From: Pohlia nutans
Taxonomy: Eukaryota > Streptophyta > Bryopsida > Bryales > Mniaceae
Assembly (NCBI GenBank): GCA_022496805.1
Contig: CM040094.1
Location: 17,817,501 to 17,881,500, forward strand
Length of the DNA: 64,000 bases
Reading direction: 5' to 3'
The position numbers and the translations under genes are program-made. The notes below the pieces were generated by a model. The model saw nothing but the letters and a program-made list of their open reading frames with translations. It was not told where the DNA came from and did no database searches. Shown piece after piece: positions 20,245 to 31,599 of this stretch (the first letter of the stretch is position 1; every line of letters begins with the position of its first letter).

Positions 20245-21291
20245 CTAAGTGGCATCGAACCCCTTCATCAACCGGTGCCATTTTTCTTTCATACCACCAA
20301 TGCCCCATTCCACGCGCACCATGTAACCAACATGCATCTTATTGTAGGTCGTGATCGCATCCACATCTTGGTCGGGTTCCACCTCACGGGGGGCAATCCG
20401 GCGCATTATGAAGCTTTCTAATCCTTGGTACCCTGGGTCCCCCAATAAGTATTCAAAATACTCATCGGTGTCCATGGTTACGCCAATTTTGCGCTAGAAC
20501 AGTGTGACGCAAAGTGTTCACGTCGTGATAAGCTCTTGGGAACCCCGCCTTTATGTAAATGAACAAACCTTTGTGGTCCACCACTACTATATTATTGGTA
20601 CAATACATTTTTTTCGTCCATTAAAATATCGCCTGTGATTTTCATCTTTCCATAGACGTTTAATTCTCACTAACATGCCGTTGATTATGCCTATGCACCC
20701 TGCAAAACTATCATGATGTTGTCCTAATTGCACCCTCTCTTCTGCGCTTGGCCACTTGATCTCATTGCTAAGTGCCTCATTTATACAAGAGGCAATCAAA
20801 ATCGTATCGTCACAAACCGCACTCTTACTCTAATTCCACATATAAGTGTCGAAGTATGTTATATTGTCATGCTTAACGTAAAGAATAAAATTCAATATTC
20901 TTTGTTCCGGTGACAATTTAACAGGACCCCCGGCTGTAACGTGCCCTACACCGGTGCTCCGTGCATTGGCTACAATGACAGGCACTACTAAACGACATAA
21001 CTCCTCAAATTCGGCAAGAGTGAAGTTGGTATTACCCTTAAATAGAGATGGTGTCGACCGCATGGTTCTAAGCACGTCACAAACCCCCTTGTTTGGATTG
21101 ACCGATTGAAAACCTTCCTCCTCCCACTCGTTGCCATGAAATAATTCGAATGACGAAGACAACACAATGGTGCATTGCATGAAAATTTGGCTCTCCTCCT
21201 TCATCAATTGAATGACATCTGCAACGCTAGAGCTAGTATTTGACTTAAAAAGCTCCATCTCTTCCAAATCGCTCTTTGAATCCAACACCAT
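20245..21291 (-). pseudogene. PIF/Harbinger transposase, broken
   Basis: Reads on the minus strand from an ATG at 21291. The segment NTNFTLAEFEELCRLVVP and the LSPEQRILNFILY/WPSAEERVQL regions match the helical front part of Harbinger transposases. FAGCIGIINGML is the first DDE block, with N where Asp is expected. YHDVNTLR and LLGDPGYQG follow, then RVEWGIGGMKEKW with the acidic residue. An in-frame TAG lies at 20830-20832. One frameshift falls near an A7 run at about 20610 and another near 20475. The coding frame is therefore dead. Terminal repeats were not located. Confidence 0.88.
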
Positions 21292-21299
21292 AGCACCCT

Positions 21300-22480
21300 A
21301 ATCGATTTCAAATCACAAAGATGAACTCCAACCTTTGATATAAAACGAAACTAGATGTATTTTGAAGAGGGGCAATTTTCTCTCTTATACATGAAAATCA
21401 CAGTTGACGTAGGAGAAGAAGTCTGTACACCCCCCATCCTATGTCTAAGTCAGCAATGGATTCAATGGAGAAGGGGTCTTTGACTTTATCAAGATCGAAC
21501 ACGTGGAATGGAGGGAGGACTCGAGTCAAGGCAGGAGCGGGTTTGGGTCAAAGCGACGGCGGGCTCGGATCAAGGCCGGGGCAAACTTGGAGTTCGAGGA
21601 CGGGCCAGGCTTGGGGCTCAAAGGCTAACTCGGGGCGGAGTGGATGTTTAACCAGGACCGGGTCTAGATCTCACTGCATCGGCGCCCTCCCAAGTCGCTG
21701 ATGCGCTATAAATGCATGCACCTCATGCTTGAAGCAGCCTTGGTCAACGATGAATTGGATCAGGTTTACAAAAACTTGGGCCATGTGTTCGGACATCATT
21801 GGCTGACATTTACTGACTCGTGCACTAGCTGTTTATTCGGCCTTGTTTTGTTGCTAATTACTTTTGGAGGACCAATTTACGTTTCTCTCATTTTTGGGCA
21901 AACTGGCTAGGGAAACATTGGTGAATTTGTGGAATACTCTAATGACAAACCGATGCGATCAATTGAAGAAAAACAACACACTTCAATTAAATGCTCCAAT
22001 AAAGTCTTGCTGAAATTCAAGTTGACAACGAGTAGGCGATCATTGTGAGTGAAACAGGCAATAAAACTGCTATTTGTCGAAAGGGTCATCTTTTGAATAG
22101 GCCTAAATCCTCTGAAGATTTCCCATCCATTAGCATACAACTTCTGTTCAAAATTACAGCTTTTGTTCAACAGTGATAAGCATATACTTATCATAAAACA
22201 ATAAACACATCAAAAAGCTTCACTTTGAAATTCTCCCTTCTCAAAAACACATGCTAAATTTTTGAACATACGTTTAAAAACATCATTCATAATGATAAAT
22301 ACACATTATATGTCAAGCTCTAAAAAATATTTGAGGAAACAAAAAAGTAATAATAAAAGAATGAAAAAAATTAAGCACAAAAAAGAAATAACGAAAGAAT
22401 GAATATACTTGTACGAAAGAATGAATAACGAAAGAATTGATACACAATGAAATGTCAATAGAATTGATTGATGACATGTC
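21300..22480. other. Region behind the Harbinger relic, GC-richer ORF
   Basis: A plus-strand ORF at 21441-21701 (86 codons, Gly/Ser/Arg-rich) lies in a GC-richer patch with repeated GG-rich words (GGCTCGGATCAAGGC, GGCTAACTCGGGGCG). No domain is visible; compositional bias is the likelier cause. The rest is AT-rich. Confidence 0.35.
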
Positions 22481-22484
22481 ACAG

Positions 22485-23420
22485 TTATCTCCCACGCCGA
22501 GGTTGGTTTTCCATGTTGTTGTCATATCTTTTACCACAAAAATATGTAGCCACAAGTTCCAATCTCTTATTCAAATCCATCTCTTTTAATTCTTTTGCAT
22601 TAGGAAAAGGTTGAGAGTTCTTCAATACATTTATCTCAATCATCAATGTTTGTAATTTTAAATACATCTCATCAATGTCATTTAATTCACCTCCTTCAAC
22701 ACAAACGTCGAATCATCTTTTTCAAAATCATCTTCCTCTAATAAACCCTTTAGTAACAATGGGGGTTGTAAATTTGAGTGTTGTGTCGAACAACGGGACT
22801 CACCAGCATTCGATGAATCAGGTGCCTCATCCGTCATCCTCCTCTCTAGGCATCTCTCTTCTTTGCCTTTGGTGTTTTAGATGTTTTTTTTATATTTGCA
22901 TAAATATTTTTTTTTGCCCATTTATAAGGCTCTCTTCTATCTTTGAATTTTAATTCGTGTAAACCATCTATATTTTCATCTATTATTATGTTAAAACTTC
23001 CTTTACCCCTATGTCTTCTACAGTAAATGTGCCTTGAGGAAGGACCCCTCTATCTTGACCATTTATTATCCATTTCTTAACTTGTTTATAATTATCTTAA
23101 AGATTATTGTGTAGAATAGCCCAATGCGTGTGTAGTGATAATTTTCCATACACTTTATTTGCACGACTGTTTTTTAGAGGTAGGGATTAAAAATTGTGTT
23201 ATAACATGGAGCTTTTATGGTAGGGTTAACATCCTGAGACTCTATGTGAAGGGGTCTTTAAAATCTAGAATGGTGTTAGTTGTTGCTTCTTCCTCTCATT
23301 CATACTTATCTCTAGGCGTTTGACATTTGATACAAAAATTAGCTAAATCATTTGCAAATGTAAAACCACACTTTGCACAAAAATGCCCTCGTGCTATCTT
23401 TAAAAATTCACCTATCAAAA
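22485..23420 (-). pseudogene. Degraded ORF, possible Harbinger partner protein
   Basis: Scattered minus-strand reading segments look like remains of one protein. A zinc-ribbon-like segment, CAKCGFTFAN followed by CIKC, lies near 23320-23390. A KKWIINGQDRGVLPQGTF-type stretch lies near 23050. An acidic/basic tail with NDIDEMYLKLQTLMIEINVL lies at 22600-22690. Harbinger elements carry a second, MYB-like ORF, and the last stretch has that general look. The assignment is an inference from position and flavour, not a match. Confidence 0.35.
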
Positions 23421-23767
23421 AACAAGAGAACGCAGAATTCAAAATTCAGATCAACATAAGAAAAAAATGAAAGCAAAAACACAAATCTCAAATACTAATG
23501 AAAAGCATGAGTTACGTGTTCTACGTAGTTCGGTGCAAATTTTCCAGGCCAAGTTCATGTGAGATTATTTGTAAGATACTAAAAATTTGACAAACTAATT
23601 CAATCATATTGTGAAAAACATAATTCAGATGAGACCATATAACAATCTTATAACAATATGTTATGGTGTTATATGATTTATAAGTATACATGAGTATATC
23701 TTGAAAAATCATCAATAAATAATTGGAAATAGAGCGCTCCTCTTAGTGAAGATTTATACTTAGGTCC

Positions 23768-25670
23768 TCAGAGATTTGTGTGAACCAAGGCTAGGACCTC
23801 ACTTGCGCGCGTGATTGGATCAATGGGGTAAGCTGATCGGGATTGTTTCCTAATAAGACAACTTTTACAAACGTTCATATGAGATTTGACTAAAGGTAGA
23901 CCATCAACCATAGCACTAGTGTGCATAAGATTTAAATAACGAACGTTAATATGTCCAAGGAAATAATGCCACATTAAAGTGTTTGTAATTGGCTTGGAGG
24001 AATTCGTTGCCAAATTGCTAGAATCAGAAATTTCAATGCCGATTTCTAAAGGATAAAATTGTCTTGTTTCTAAATATAATATGTCATGGGGTGTGATGAA
24101 CGCAATGATTTGGTCTTAATGATACATTGATCATGTTTAAAAATAATAACAGTGTTGCCACTCTTGGTGATTTGGGTGACCGAAAGAAGATTTTTGGCTA
24201 AACCAGAGACAAAGAGAATGTCTAGTATAAGCAAAGTTTGGCCTGTTATGAGTTTAAGAAGAACAAAATCAAAACCAGTCGCTTGATAGGAGTGATTATC
24301 ACAAAAATAATGACGCGCGGAGTTTTGAAGAGTTTGATAATCTTGAAGGAGGGACAAATGCGGTGTTATATGCTGACTTGCTCTTGAATCCATTAACCAA
24401 AATGATGAGGATTCGGGAATAGTTACTACAGTACTGAATAAATAGCCAGGTGCATCATTGATGAAATTATTGTTGTGGGGTCGAGTAGATGGATCAACAC
24501 GATCACGTTTCTTTTTTGGCAGTCTGGTACTTTGTGAATAGGTTTATTACAATAGTGACAATTAATTGATTTAGATAGATAAGCACGAGGTGAGGCAGAA
24601 TTGATAGTATTTTGAGAAGAGGGAGTAGATCTTATAAACTCGGGGGGGTTAATGTGTTATAAAGTCAAGGATATAGGTGCGAACAACCACTATTTTATAG
24701 GGGGTATTACTTTTTTTTCTTTTTTTTTCACATGCTATCATTATGTAATTTTCTACTTTGGGTTAATAGAAAAGGGGCTTGCATTACTTATAATTCCAAA
24801 TTACCTATTATTCCATATCCTATAGTACTTTAAAGATGTCAAGTGCCATTTTTAATATCCTATATTACTCTAAGTCCATTTATAATTTTTCGTCCCCATG
24901 TTTTTAAAATACCCTATCATTTGTTCACACGTATATTGCTACTCCAACATATCATTACCCCCCGAGCTTATAAAGGTTGGTTTGCGACCACGGAAAAGAT
25001 AGTTTATTGAGAGGCTGTTTTGTGAATTTGCCTTTCACTTAGGAAGCATGATTAGCTTAAGAATCAAATGTTGCTTTTAAAGAATTATTGATTTCATTTT
25101 GCTAAAGAATACTAGAGAGAAGTTTTGTAAAGGTAATTAAGAGCGGATATTCCGCCTTATGTGGTAATGAATGAACTCCAGATGTCATGTAATGTTGCTG
25201 ATAGCAAATTTACTTGTTGAGTGTTTCTAAAAGTGCAACCAACAATGGCTGCTTCTTGTAAAAGAGACAACCAATTTTTCAAAAATGTAATGACATCTTC
25301 AGATTTGGACATAGTCATACGGTACAATCTCTTATGGAGATTGACTTGACTAGACTTATTAGACTTTTCATAAATTTGTTTAATGCGGTCCCATACTGCT
25401 TTTGAAGTTTTGAGATGACGTAACAAAATGAGTTGTTTTTCTCCACAATGAAGGAGAATGTCGAAACGAGCTTTGGAATCTTTGAGTTGCCAGGCTACAA
25501 AAGCTGCAATATGAGAGGAAGCAGGAGCAGTTTTGTGCCGGCAACGACGGATCAAAGTTCCGACCTTATCAAGGGCATTTCAATTTTTATGCCCATGTTG
25601 CATAATTGAATGTTTGAAGTGATGATATGGAGTATGCTCGGGAAGCAAAATTGTTAGCTAAAGAAGCCAT
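23768..25670 (-). pseudogene. Ty1/Copia gag-protease segment, broken and truncated
   Basis: Gag begins at an ATG at 25670 (MASLANNFASRAYS) and, after a stop and frameshift, continues through 25157-25555 with a UBN2-type gag domain. A CCHC knuckle (CHYCNKPIHKVPDC) lies near 24517-24564. The protease (24070-24393) has DSRAS where DS/TGAS is expected, losing the catalytic glycine. A GAG-pre-integrase domain (WHYFLGHINVRYL, then C-x2-C and IRKQSRSAYP) occupies 23768-24013. Integrase, reverse transcriptase and LTRs are not seen. A MITE (24639-24966) interrupts it. Confidence 0.87.
24639..24966. mobile_element. MITE with CTCGGGGG ends inside Copia gag
   Basis: A 328 bp element with ends CTCGGGGGGGTTAATG and CTCGGGGGGTAATGAT (inverted). 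It is flanked by perfect 8 bp copies of CTTATAAA (24631-24638 and 24967-24974). It is non-coding. It splits the older Copia relic between gag and the CCHC knuckle. Its interior differs from the other two family members; only the ends are shared. Confidence 0.92.
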
Positions 25671-25679
25671 CTTACTAGA

Positions 25680-26611
25680 TTTAAAAGTCAAAGTTCTTGG
25701 TAAAGAAAGGAAGGTACAACCTTGGGTACAACATAGAATTCTTCAAAAAAAAATTGAGTATTAATTTCATCGTAGGGTGCTAATGCGTTGAGATAGCTTG
25801 TGGAGAGTCCATACGTGGTGTTAACAACTTCTAGTTGCTGCACGTTTTGTTGTTCATCTGAAGGTGTTGATTCAACTGGCGCGATAGAAAACTGGAAAAA
25901 TCCGTTAATTATATGCAAGTGGTTTTCAACTTCAGGTCTCTCTTCTTCTATGATAAATAGATGGAAGACATCCTCATTAGAGCATGTGGCTCTAGGGGTT
26001 GAAGGAAAACACATAATAAGAGAAACTATTTTCTCTCTAATTGAATGCAGACCAGTACACTAAATTATAATTCCGATGGTGCTTCTCCGCACAATTCTCG
26101 AAATGAAACCACAAAACCATCACATCAAATGAAATGCACACACAAAAACACACATCATCAAGAAAAAATAGAGAACGAGAAGAGACACTTCAAAGACAAA
26201 ACTTGCTTACGCTCCTTTCAAATTCTTGCCTCAAAACAATCACAATCACAGACATTCAAAATTCAAAAGACAAAAATCTCCCGCCAATGAAACCTTAAAC
26301 GACCTGTATATCCAATTACCGGTAAACCCAAAACGACTCGACTCTGCCTGGAACTGCCTATGTTTGGTAACGGTTCCCTGCAGTCGGTTCTCGCAGGGAA
26401 CTGGTTACCGGTTACCTAGGTTTTTACTTTTTAACTCCAAAACTTTAAAGTTTCTACATACTTTTGGAGCAATTCAAGAACATGAAGGTGAGGAAATTTT
26501 CGGAGTCAAAAGGATTAAGTCCTCTGGTGTTTGTTGTATAGCAGGGAGCCCCCGCCCGAGGCCGAGCGGGGTTTTCCTGCGCGAAAATCCCGCGGGCGGG
26601 GCTCCTTGCTG
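25680..26611. other. No clear gene; GC-rich palindromic patch
   Basis: A minus-strand ORF at 25688-26014 (108 codons) lies directly upstream of the gag start but shows no family features. At 26543-26608 a GC-rich hairpin pairs GGGAGCCCCCGCCCG with GCGGGCGGGGCTCC. Confidence 0.4.
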
Positions 26612-26790
26612 CGTAAACCCCGGCTGAAAAAATTAGATCACTTGAAACTCGGGTACCATTGGGAACATTGGGAACCATTGGGAACATTTCCTTAAAAAGC
26701 GGGGTTTTCTGCGGAATTCCCTGATTTGGGGGATTTCCGGGTCAGAATCCCCCGATTTTTCCATTACAATTTTTTCAACCGGGGTTTACG
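26612..26790. mobile_element. Inverted-repeat element, CGTAAACCCCGG ends
   Basis: Arms at 26612-26634 and 26768-26790 start CGTAAACCCCGG and run through TGAAAAAATT, 23 bp with one mismatch. The 133 bp between has three close copies of TGGGAAC-type words and is non-coding. It looks like a MITE, but I find no firm target duplication. Confidence 0.6.
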
Positions 26791-26989
26791 AACTTGCCAT
26801 GACGAAATGCTTCCAATTTGTAGTGGACACGATGAGCATTGGCATTCGCATGTTTGCGTGAAGACGCCATAAACGGAGCTCGCTATGCTTATTGCAGATA
26901 AGTAAATCGAAGTCAATCATCCAGTTCTAGATTATATTATTCATGAGGATTAGATTAGATTTCCATTGAAAATTTCACCGCAGTGAGCG

Positions 26990-28980
26990 ATGTCTAGGGT
27001 TTGAAGGACATGCGGTCGATGTTGGCTTCAAGTTCCATAGCTCAATGTCAATGTGATGGAACGCGTAATTAAGTTGCTTTGTTAAGTGCAGGCGGTTTAT
27101 TCCTATTGTTCGGAAATCCTTCTACCAAGTTCCATATCTCAATGTCGAATTCGTAAGTGCAGGCGATCTATACTCTATACCTATTCGTCGGAAATACCTG
27201 CCACGAAGTACCATTGATCAAACAGAAAAAATGATTTTCTAGTTCTTACTATTTTGCGATTGCATTTTTTATTGCCTTACTCTGCGCTTTTATAATTCTG
27301 TCTTTTAAAGACTCTATTCTTAAGCTGTAAGTACACGTACAAAAATTACAAAAGGTCTTAAAAACGTTCAAATCGTGTCTGAACTAGAAACTGGAGGAAC
27401 AGAATATTTTGTTTTTCCGTTACAGAGGCTTATAATCAAGTGCTGGATTTTGCAAGTTACTTTGTGAAGTGCAGGCAGTTTCTATTCTTCGGAAATCCTT
27501 CTACGAAACTCCATCTCAAAAATGTAGAAGTGTAACTTGCAATATAGAAATCATGTAGATGTTACAAGTTGTAACATTTACAGCAAAACAATATACAAAT
27601 CATGTAACATTTACATGAAATCTCCATTGTGATTTGCATATACTCTTTAGGAATGTGCAATCTACTCCCAAATCATGTAAATGTTACAAATATGTTACAA
27701 TTGGAAAAAATATGTAACTCTTATATAAAAAGTATAGATTTTTTTGTGTAGAATTTATAAATGGACTTTGCACATGTTTTTTATGCAAACTTTTGCTTGT
27801 ATACTTCATATGACATCTACATAAATCGTTCAAATGTAAATATCATATAACAATTTTGATTGTTTATCATAATTCTGTTGAAACATCCACATAAATTTCA
27901 TGTAACGATCTTACAATTGTTTTCATAGAACATCTACATGAACATTATGTAAAAATTATATAAAATATTCCTAAAAATTTTGTAACATTTATTTTCAAAA
28001 CATTTATATGATAATTACAATGGAAAGCACACATGAAAGTTACAAGTGTAACATTCATGTAACTTTTACATAACACGTTATGTTGCAAGTTACAATGTGT
28101 AAAATTATGTAGATGTTACATGAAAGTTACACTTCTACATTTTTGAGATGTCCAGAGCTCAATGTCAATGTGCTGAAATGCATATGTTACAGGCGACTTA
28201 TACTATTCTTCGGAAATCCTGCTACGAAGTTCCATAGCTTAACGGGAAAACAGAATATTTCCGTTCTTACAATTTTGCGATGGCGTTTTTGATTGCCTTA
28301 CAATGCGCTTTTTTTAAATACTTCTGTTCTTAAGCTGTAAGTACACTTACAAAGATTGAAAAACGTTCAAATTGTTGCTGAATTGGAAAACGGAGAACGA
28401 GAACATTCCGTATTTCCATAAACAGAGGTTCAATGTAAGTTACTATGTGAAGTGCAGGCGGTCTATACCTGTCAATGTGCCGGAATGTGTAAGTTACATT
28501 GTGAAGTGTAGGCGGGCTATACCACTACTTCGGAAATCCTAAGAAGTTCCATAGCTTAATGTCAATGTGCTGGAATGCGCGAGTTACTTTTTAAAGTGCA
28601 AGCGGTCTATACGTCTTCTAGCAAGTTCCATAGCTCCATCAGTGTCTAAGTTCATTGATGATTAATCAATGTGCTGTGATGTGTAAGTTATTTTGTGAAG
28701 TGCAGACGGTCTATACTTCTTCTTCGGAAATCCTTCTAACAAGTTTCATGGCTCAGTGCCTGAATTCACCGGAGTTCTCAATGAACTGTGATGTGTAAGT
28801 TACTCTGTGACTGCTCAAAGCCAAACCTGTGTTACCGGAAAACAGAATGTTTCTCGTTTGAGATCACATTTTTTCCATTGGATTTTTAATTGCCTTGACT
28901 TCGTTTTATTGCTTCTGTTTTTTAAGACTCTGTTCTTAACATGCAAGTACATATTCAAGAATAAAAAACGTTAGAAATAT
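26990..28980. repeat. Diverged tandem array with two repeat levels
   Basis: A short module recurs at least seven times: AATGTGCTGGAATGCG, AAGTTACTTTGTGAAGTG, CAGGCGGTCTATAC, CTTCGGAAATCCTTCTA, AGTTCCATAGCTCAATGTC. A second module (AACAGAATATTT, TTGCGATTGC, TGATTGCC, TTCTTAAGCTGTAAGTAC) occurs about 27224, 28248 and 28838. Both alternate, so the array looks like a higher-order repeat that has decayed. It contains no credible ORF and is broken by the element at 27512-28150. Confidence 0.75.
27512..28150. mobile_element. 639 bp inverted-repeat element within the array
   Basis: Arms of 27 bp (27512-27538 and 28124-28150) begin CATCTCAAAAATGTAGAAG and end GTGTAACTT, identical when inverted. Inside are many short palindromic variants of CATGTAACATTTACATG. 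The element splits one array unit between CTACGAAACT and CCAGAGCTCAATG. It is non-coding, with no clear target duplication. Confidence 0.7.
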
Positions 28981-29235
28981 TGGTAATAGGATAATCCGTT
29001 TTATTCCATTTTCCGGTACACTGATGTCTGATTTTCGATTGTCTTGTCACCAAGCTTCTATTATGATAGTGAAGGAGAATATACTTAGATTCATCTCCGC
29101 CAGAGTATAAATGTCTTAGTTGTAGACATGTTGCCATAACATTCAGTAGCATGCAATATCTCTGCCTTGGCTCTACTGTAGATGGTGTGGAATATTCCAC
29201 ATCCAATAGTCCTTGATCAGTCACTGGGAACTTTG

Positions 29236-29482
29236 ACTGGTTTAGCCGGGGCTAAACTGGGGTGGTTTAGCCCCCTCTTTAGCCCCCCTTAGCACTATGT
29301 GAAAAATTGGGGGGGGCTAAATTTTTGTACCATTAGCCCCCATTTTAGCCCCCTTTTTGTACCATTAGCCGGGGCTAAAACACAAATTAGCCGGGGCTAA
29401 AATGGAAGATTCGGGTTTAGCCGGGGCTAAACTGGGGTGGTTTAGCCCCCCCAAGCCAGTTTAGCCCCGGGGCTAAACTCTC
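29236..29482. mobile_element. TTTAGCCCC-rich palindromic element
   Basis: Both ends carry GTTTAGCC(CC)GGGGCTAAAC-type palindromes that are also inverted relative to each other. The unit TTTAGCCGGGGCTAAACTGG followed by GGTGGTTTAGCCCCC appears at about 29238 and again at 29415 as a direct repeat. No coding capacity and no firm target duplication. Confidence 0.6.
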
Positions 29483-29489
29483 CAAAGCT

Positions 29490-31251
29490 TCCAGTGAGTA
29501 GCTAAGTGGACAAGTAGAGGCTCAAGGTGATGAGCAGAGTGCATGAAGGAAAGGCAGTCGGCATGAAGCCTACTGAATGTTATGGCACCGTAGAGTCTCA
29601 ACGTACTTTTTTGTATGCGAGCTTTAAGCTATATGAATTTTGCAGTGTTTAACCTGCTGTGAATTGCTGAATTGCTGCACTTTGGTACTTCTGAAATAGT
29701 TTTCTGTAGGTTTTCTGCAATTGTAGGGAGAGTATTTGCAGACTGGAAGAGAGCGTTGTGCAGAACATTCTTTGTTCTGGCCTTTTGTTTTTTAATTTCT
29801 TTTTTATTTAATTAACACTGAAATTTCACGGAAGTTTGGATAGATTGCTCAGGCAGTAGAGGAGGCAGGATTCATGGAAAAAAATCAACAAGAAATTGCA
29901 TATGCGAAAGGATGTTTGAGACAGATCAAATTAGTGCTGCTGATGTAGGATTTGTTTGATCCTTAGATCAGTTCTAGGGAGAAATTGGACAGAGTTTTCA
30001 GTTGATTTTCTGCTGTGTGCATCAGTTAGGATTTCTTTCTTTTGTAATTGAAGGCTCCCTTCACAAGGGCGGATCTTCAATTGTTGGATCACAGTTTAAA
30101 TCGGTTATAAGAAGCTATGTAGCAACTTCTTTGTCGTTGAAACGGAACAGGCAATATTCTTCCATGATACTAGCTTCGTGACTTCGTTCATTTATCCACG
30201 ACTCTTTGATCTTTTGCTTACCGATTTGTTAGAAATTTTTAAATCACACAGAACATACTGAAGCCCGCAAATCTTTAGATTTTAGAAAGTAAATAGTGCT
30301 TTAGCAGCTGCAGTAGATTACGATCTCGCTTTCAAGAGCGCTTGACCAATTCAATTGAATCAGAACAAGCGGATCAATGAGAATGAGATGCATATAGATA
30401 CTGAAATTGATATTTCAGGGATATCAGGGTACAAAGCCAGAGTCCATTGCTTAGAGAGTTTTCTGAAATTGATCTTAGAGAGTTTAGTTAATTTGAGTTA
30501 GAGTCATGTACATCATTTTCCTCTCTAATCCTTGACGACTGTCTCTATATTCAAGTACATTCAGGTATAAGTATATGTATACATGCTCTGTATCAGTCAT
30601 GTTACAAACAAGTGTTGTTATTCTTATGTACATGGATTCAGGCTGAAGTCATGTAATTCGAGAGAGTAACCACGTGTGAGAAGACAGACATTTCATGTTT
30701 GCCCTAATATAGAAGATAATATTTTGCAAAATTGGGTTTGTAGGAATTGACCTTTCTTGGTCAATTTGTAGATTTTTCTGCATATTGAGTTCAGGTCCAG
30801 GAGATTCAGAAAATATCCACAACATCTTAGAGTGAGTCGTTTCTATGAAGGAATCATACTCGAAATTTTCTCTATAAATATTGCTTCAGGTGGTCGTCTG
30901 GAACTCTGCCTCAAATAACAGAGGGCCCCATCTGATAATTCAAGGAAGAACCAAGGTATGTAAGATGCTCTGACTTCTCACATCTTATTTCTTTGATACA
31001 CATTCTCTTATGTCTTAAGTTCAATTCTTTTTGGAGAAGGAAGCCCCTGACATCAATCACTTCAAAAGCTCCCTGACTGAAGCTCTTGGATTGACAGTTA
31101 TGAGCCAACAGAAGTAGCATCACAAATCTTGGGTGCATCTAGCTTGGGTACCAAATACTACCTCAGGCCAAGATTTATGCATGCTCAGCTCGTGCATAAT
31201 TTGAGGTCGCTGCTGGAGCAAGTTAAGGATCGAATTCGGCTGAGATGTTAG
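29490..31251. other. No gene recognised
   Basis: Moderately AT-rich DNA with only short ORFs (for example 30911-31138 minus). Nothing in it resembles a known protein or structured RNA that I can name. Confidence 0.45.
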
Positions 31252-31590
31252 CATATAAAGGCGCCCTTCTTAGTCTTGCATGTTGTTGGCGATGGCATTC
31301 AGAGCGGGAAAACCACCTGCTACTCCAGGATCCTGAAGACTCATCCAAGTAACTTGCAAAGTGCCACTAACAGGCGACTTAGCTTGCAAACCCAGGGAGC
31401 GTCGTTGTGGCGATTACCAACATGACGGTCGCGATCTGACCATCTCGACGTGATAACTTCAGATTGTGTCGTGAATTGGTGGACCACCCACACTCGGATC
31501 AGTCCTAATAAAAAAGACATTGTGCACAAGTGGCTGCTGGCGAGGAAAACCTACGAAACGCATGCTGCCCACTACCTCACTGAAACCCAG
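31252..31590 (+). pseudogene. Exon-like ORF with a P-loop-like motif
   Basis: One frame stays open from 31252 to a possible donor at 31590 (CAG|GTATGG), apart from one TGA at 31423. It contains GDGIQSGKTT, which fits the Walker A pattern, then NWWTTHTRISPNKKD and HKWLLARKTYETHAAHYL. I do not recognise the family. The single stop and missing flanking exons fit a gene fragment, but chance cannot be excluded. Confidence 0.3.
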
Positions 31591-31599
31591 GTATGGTTA

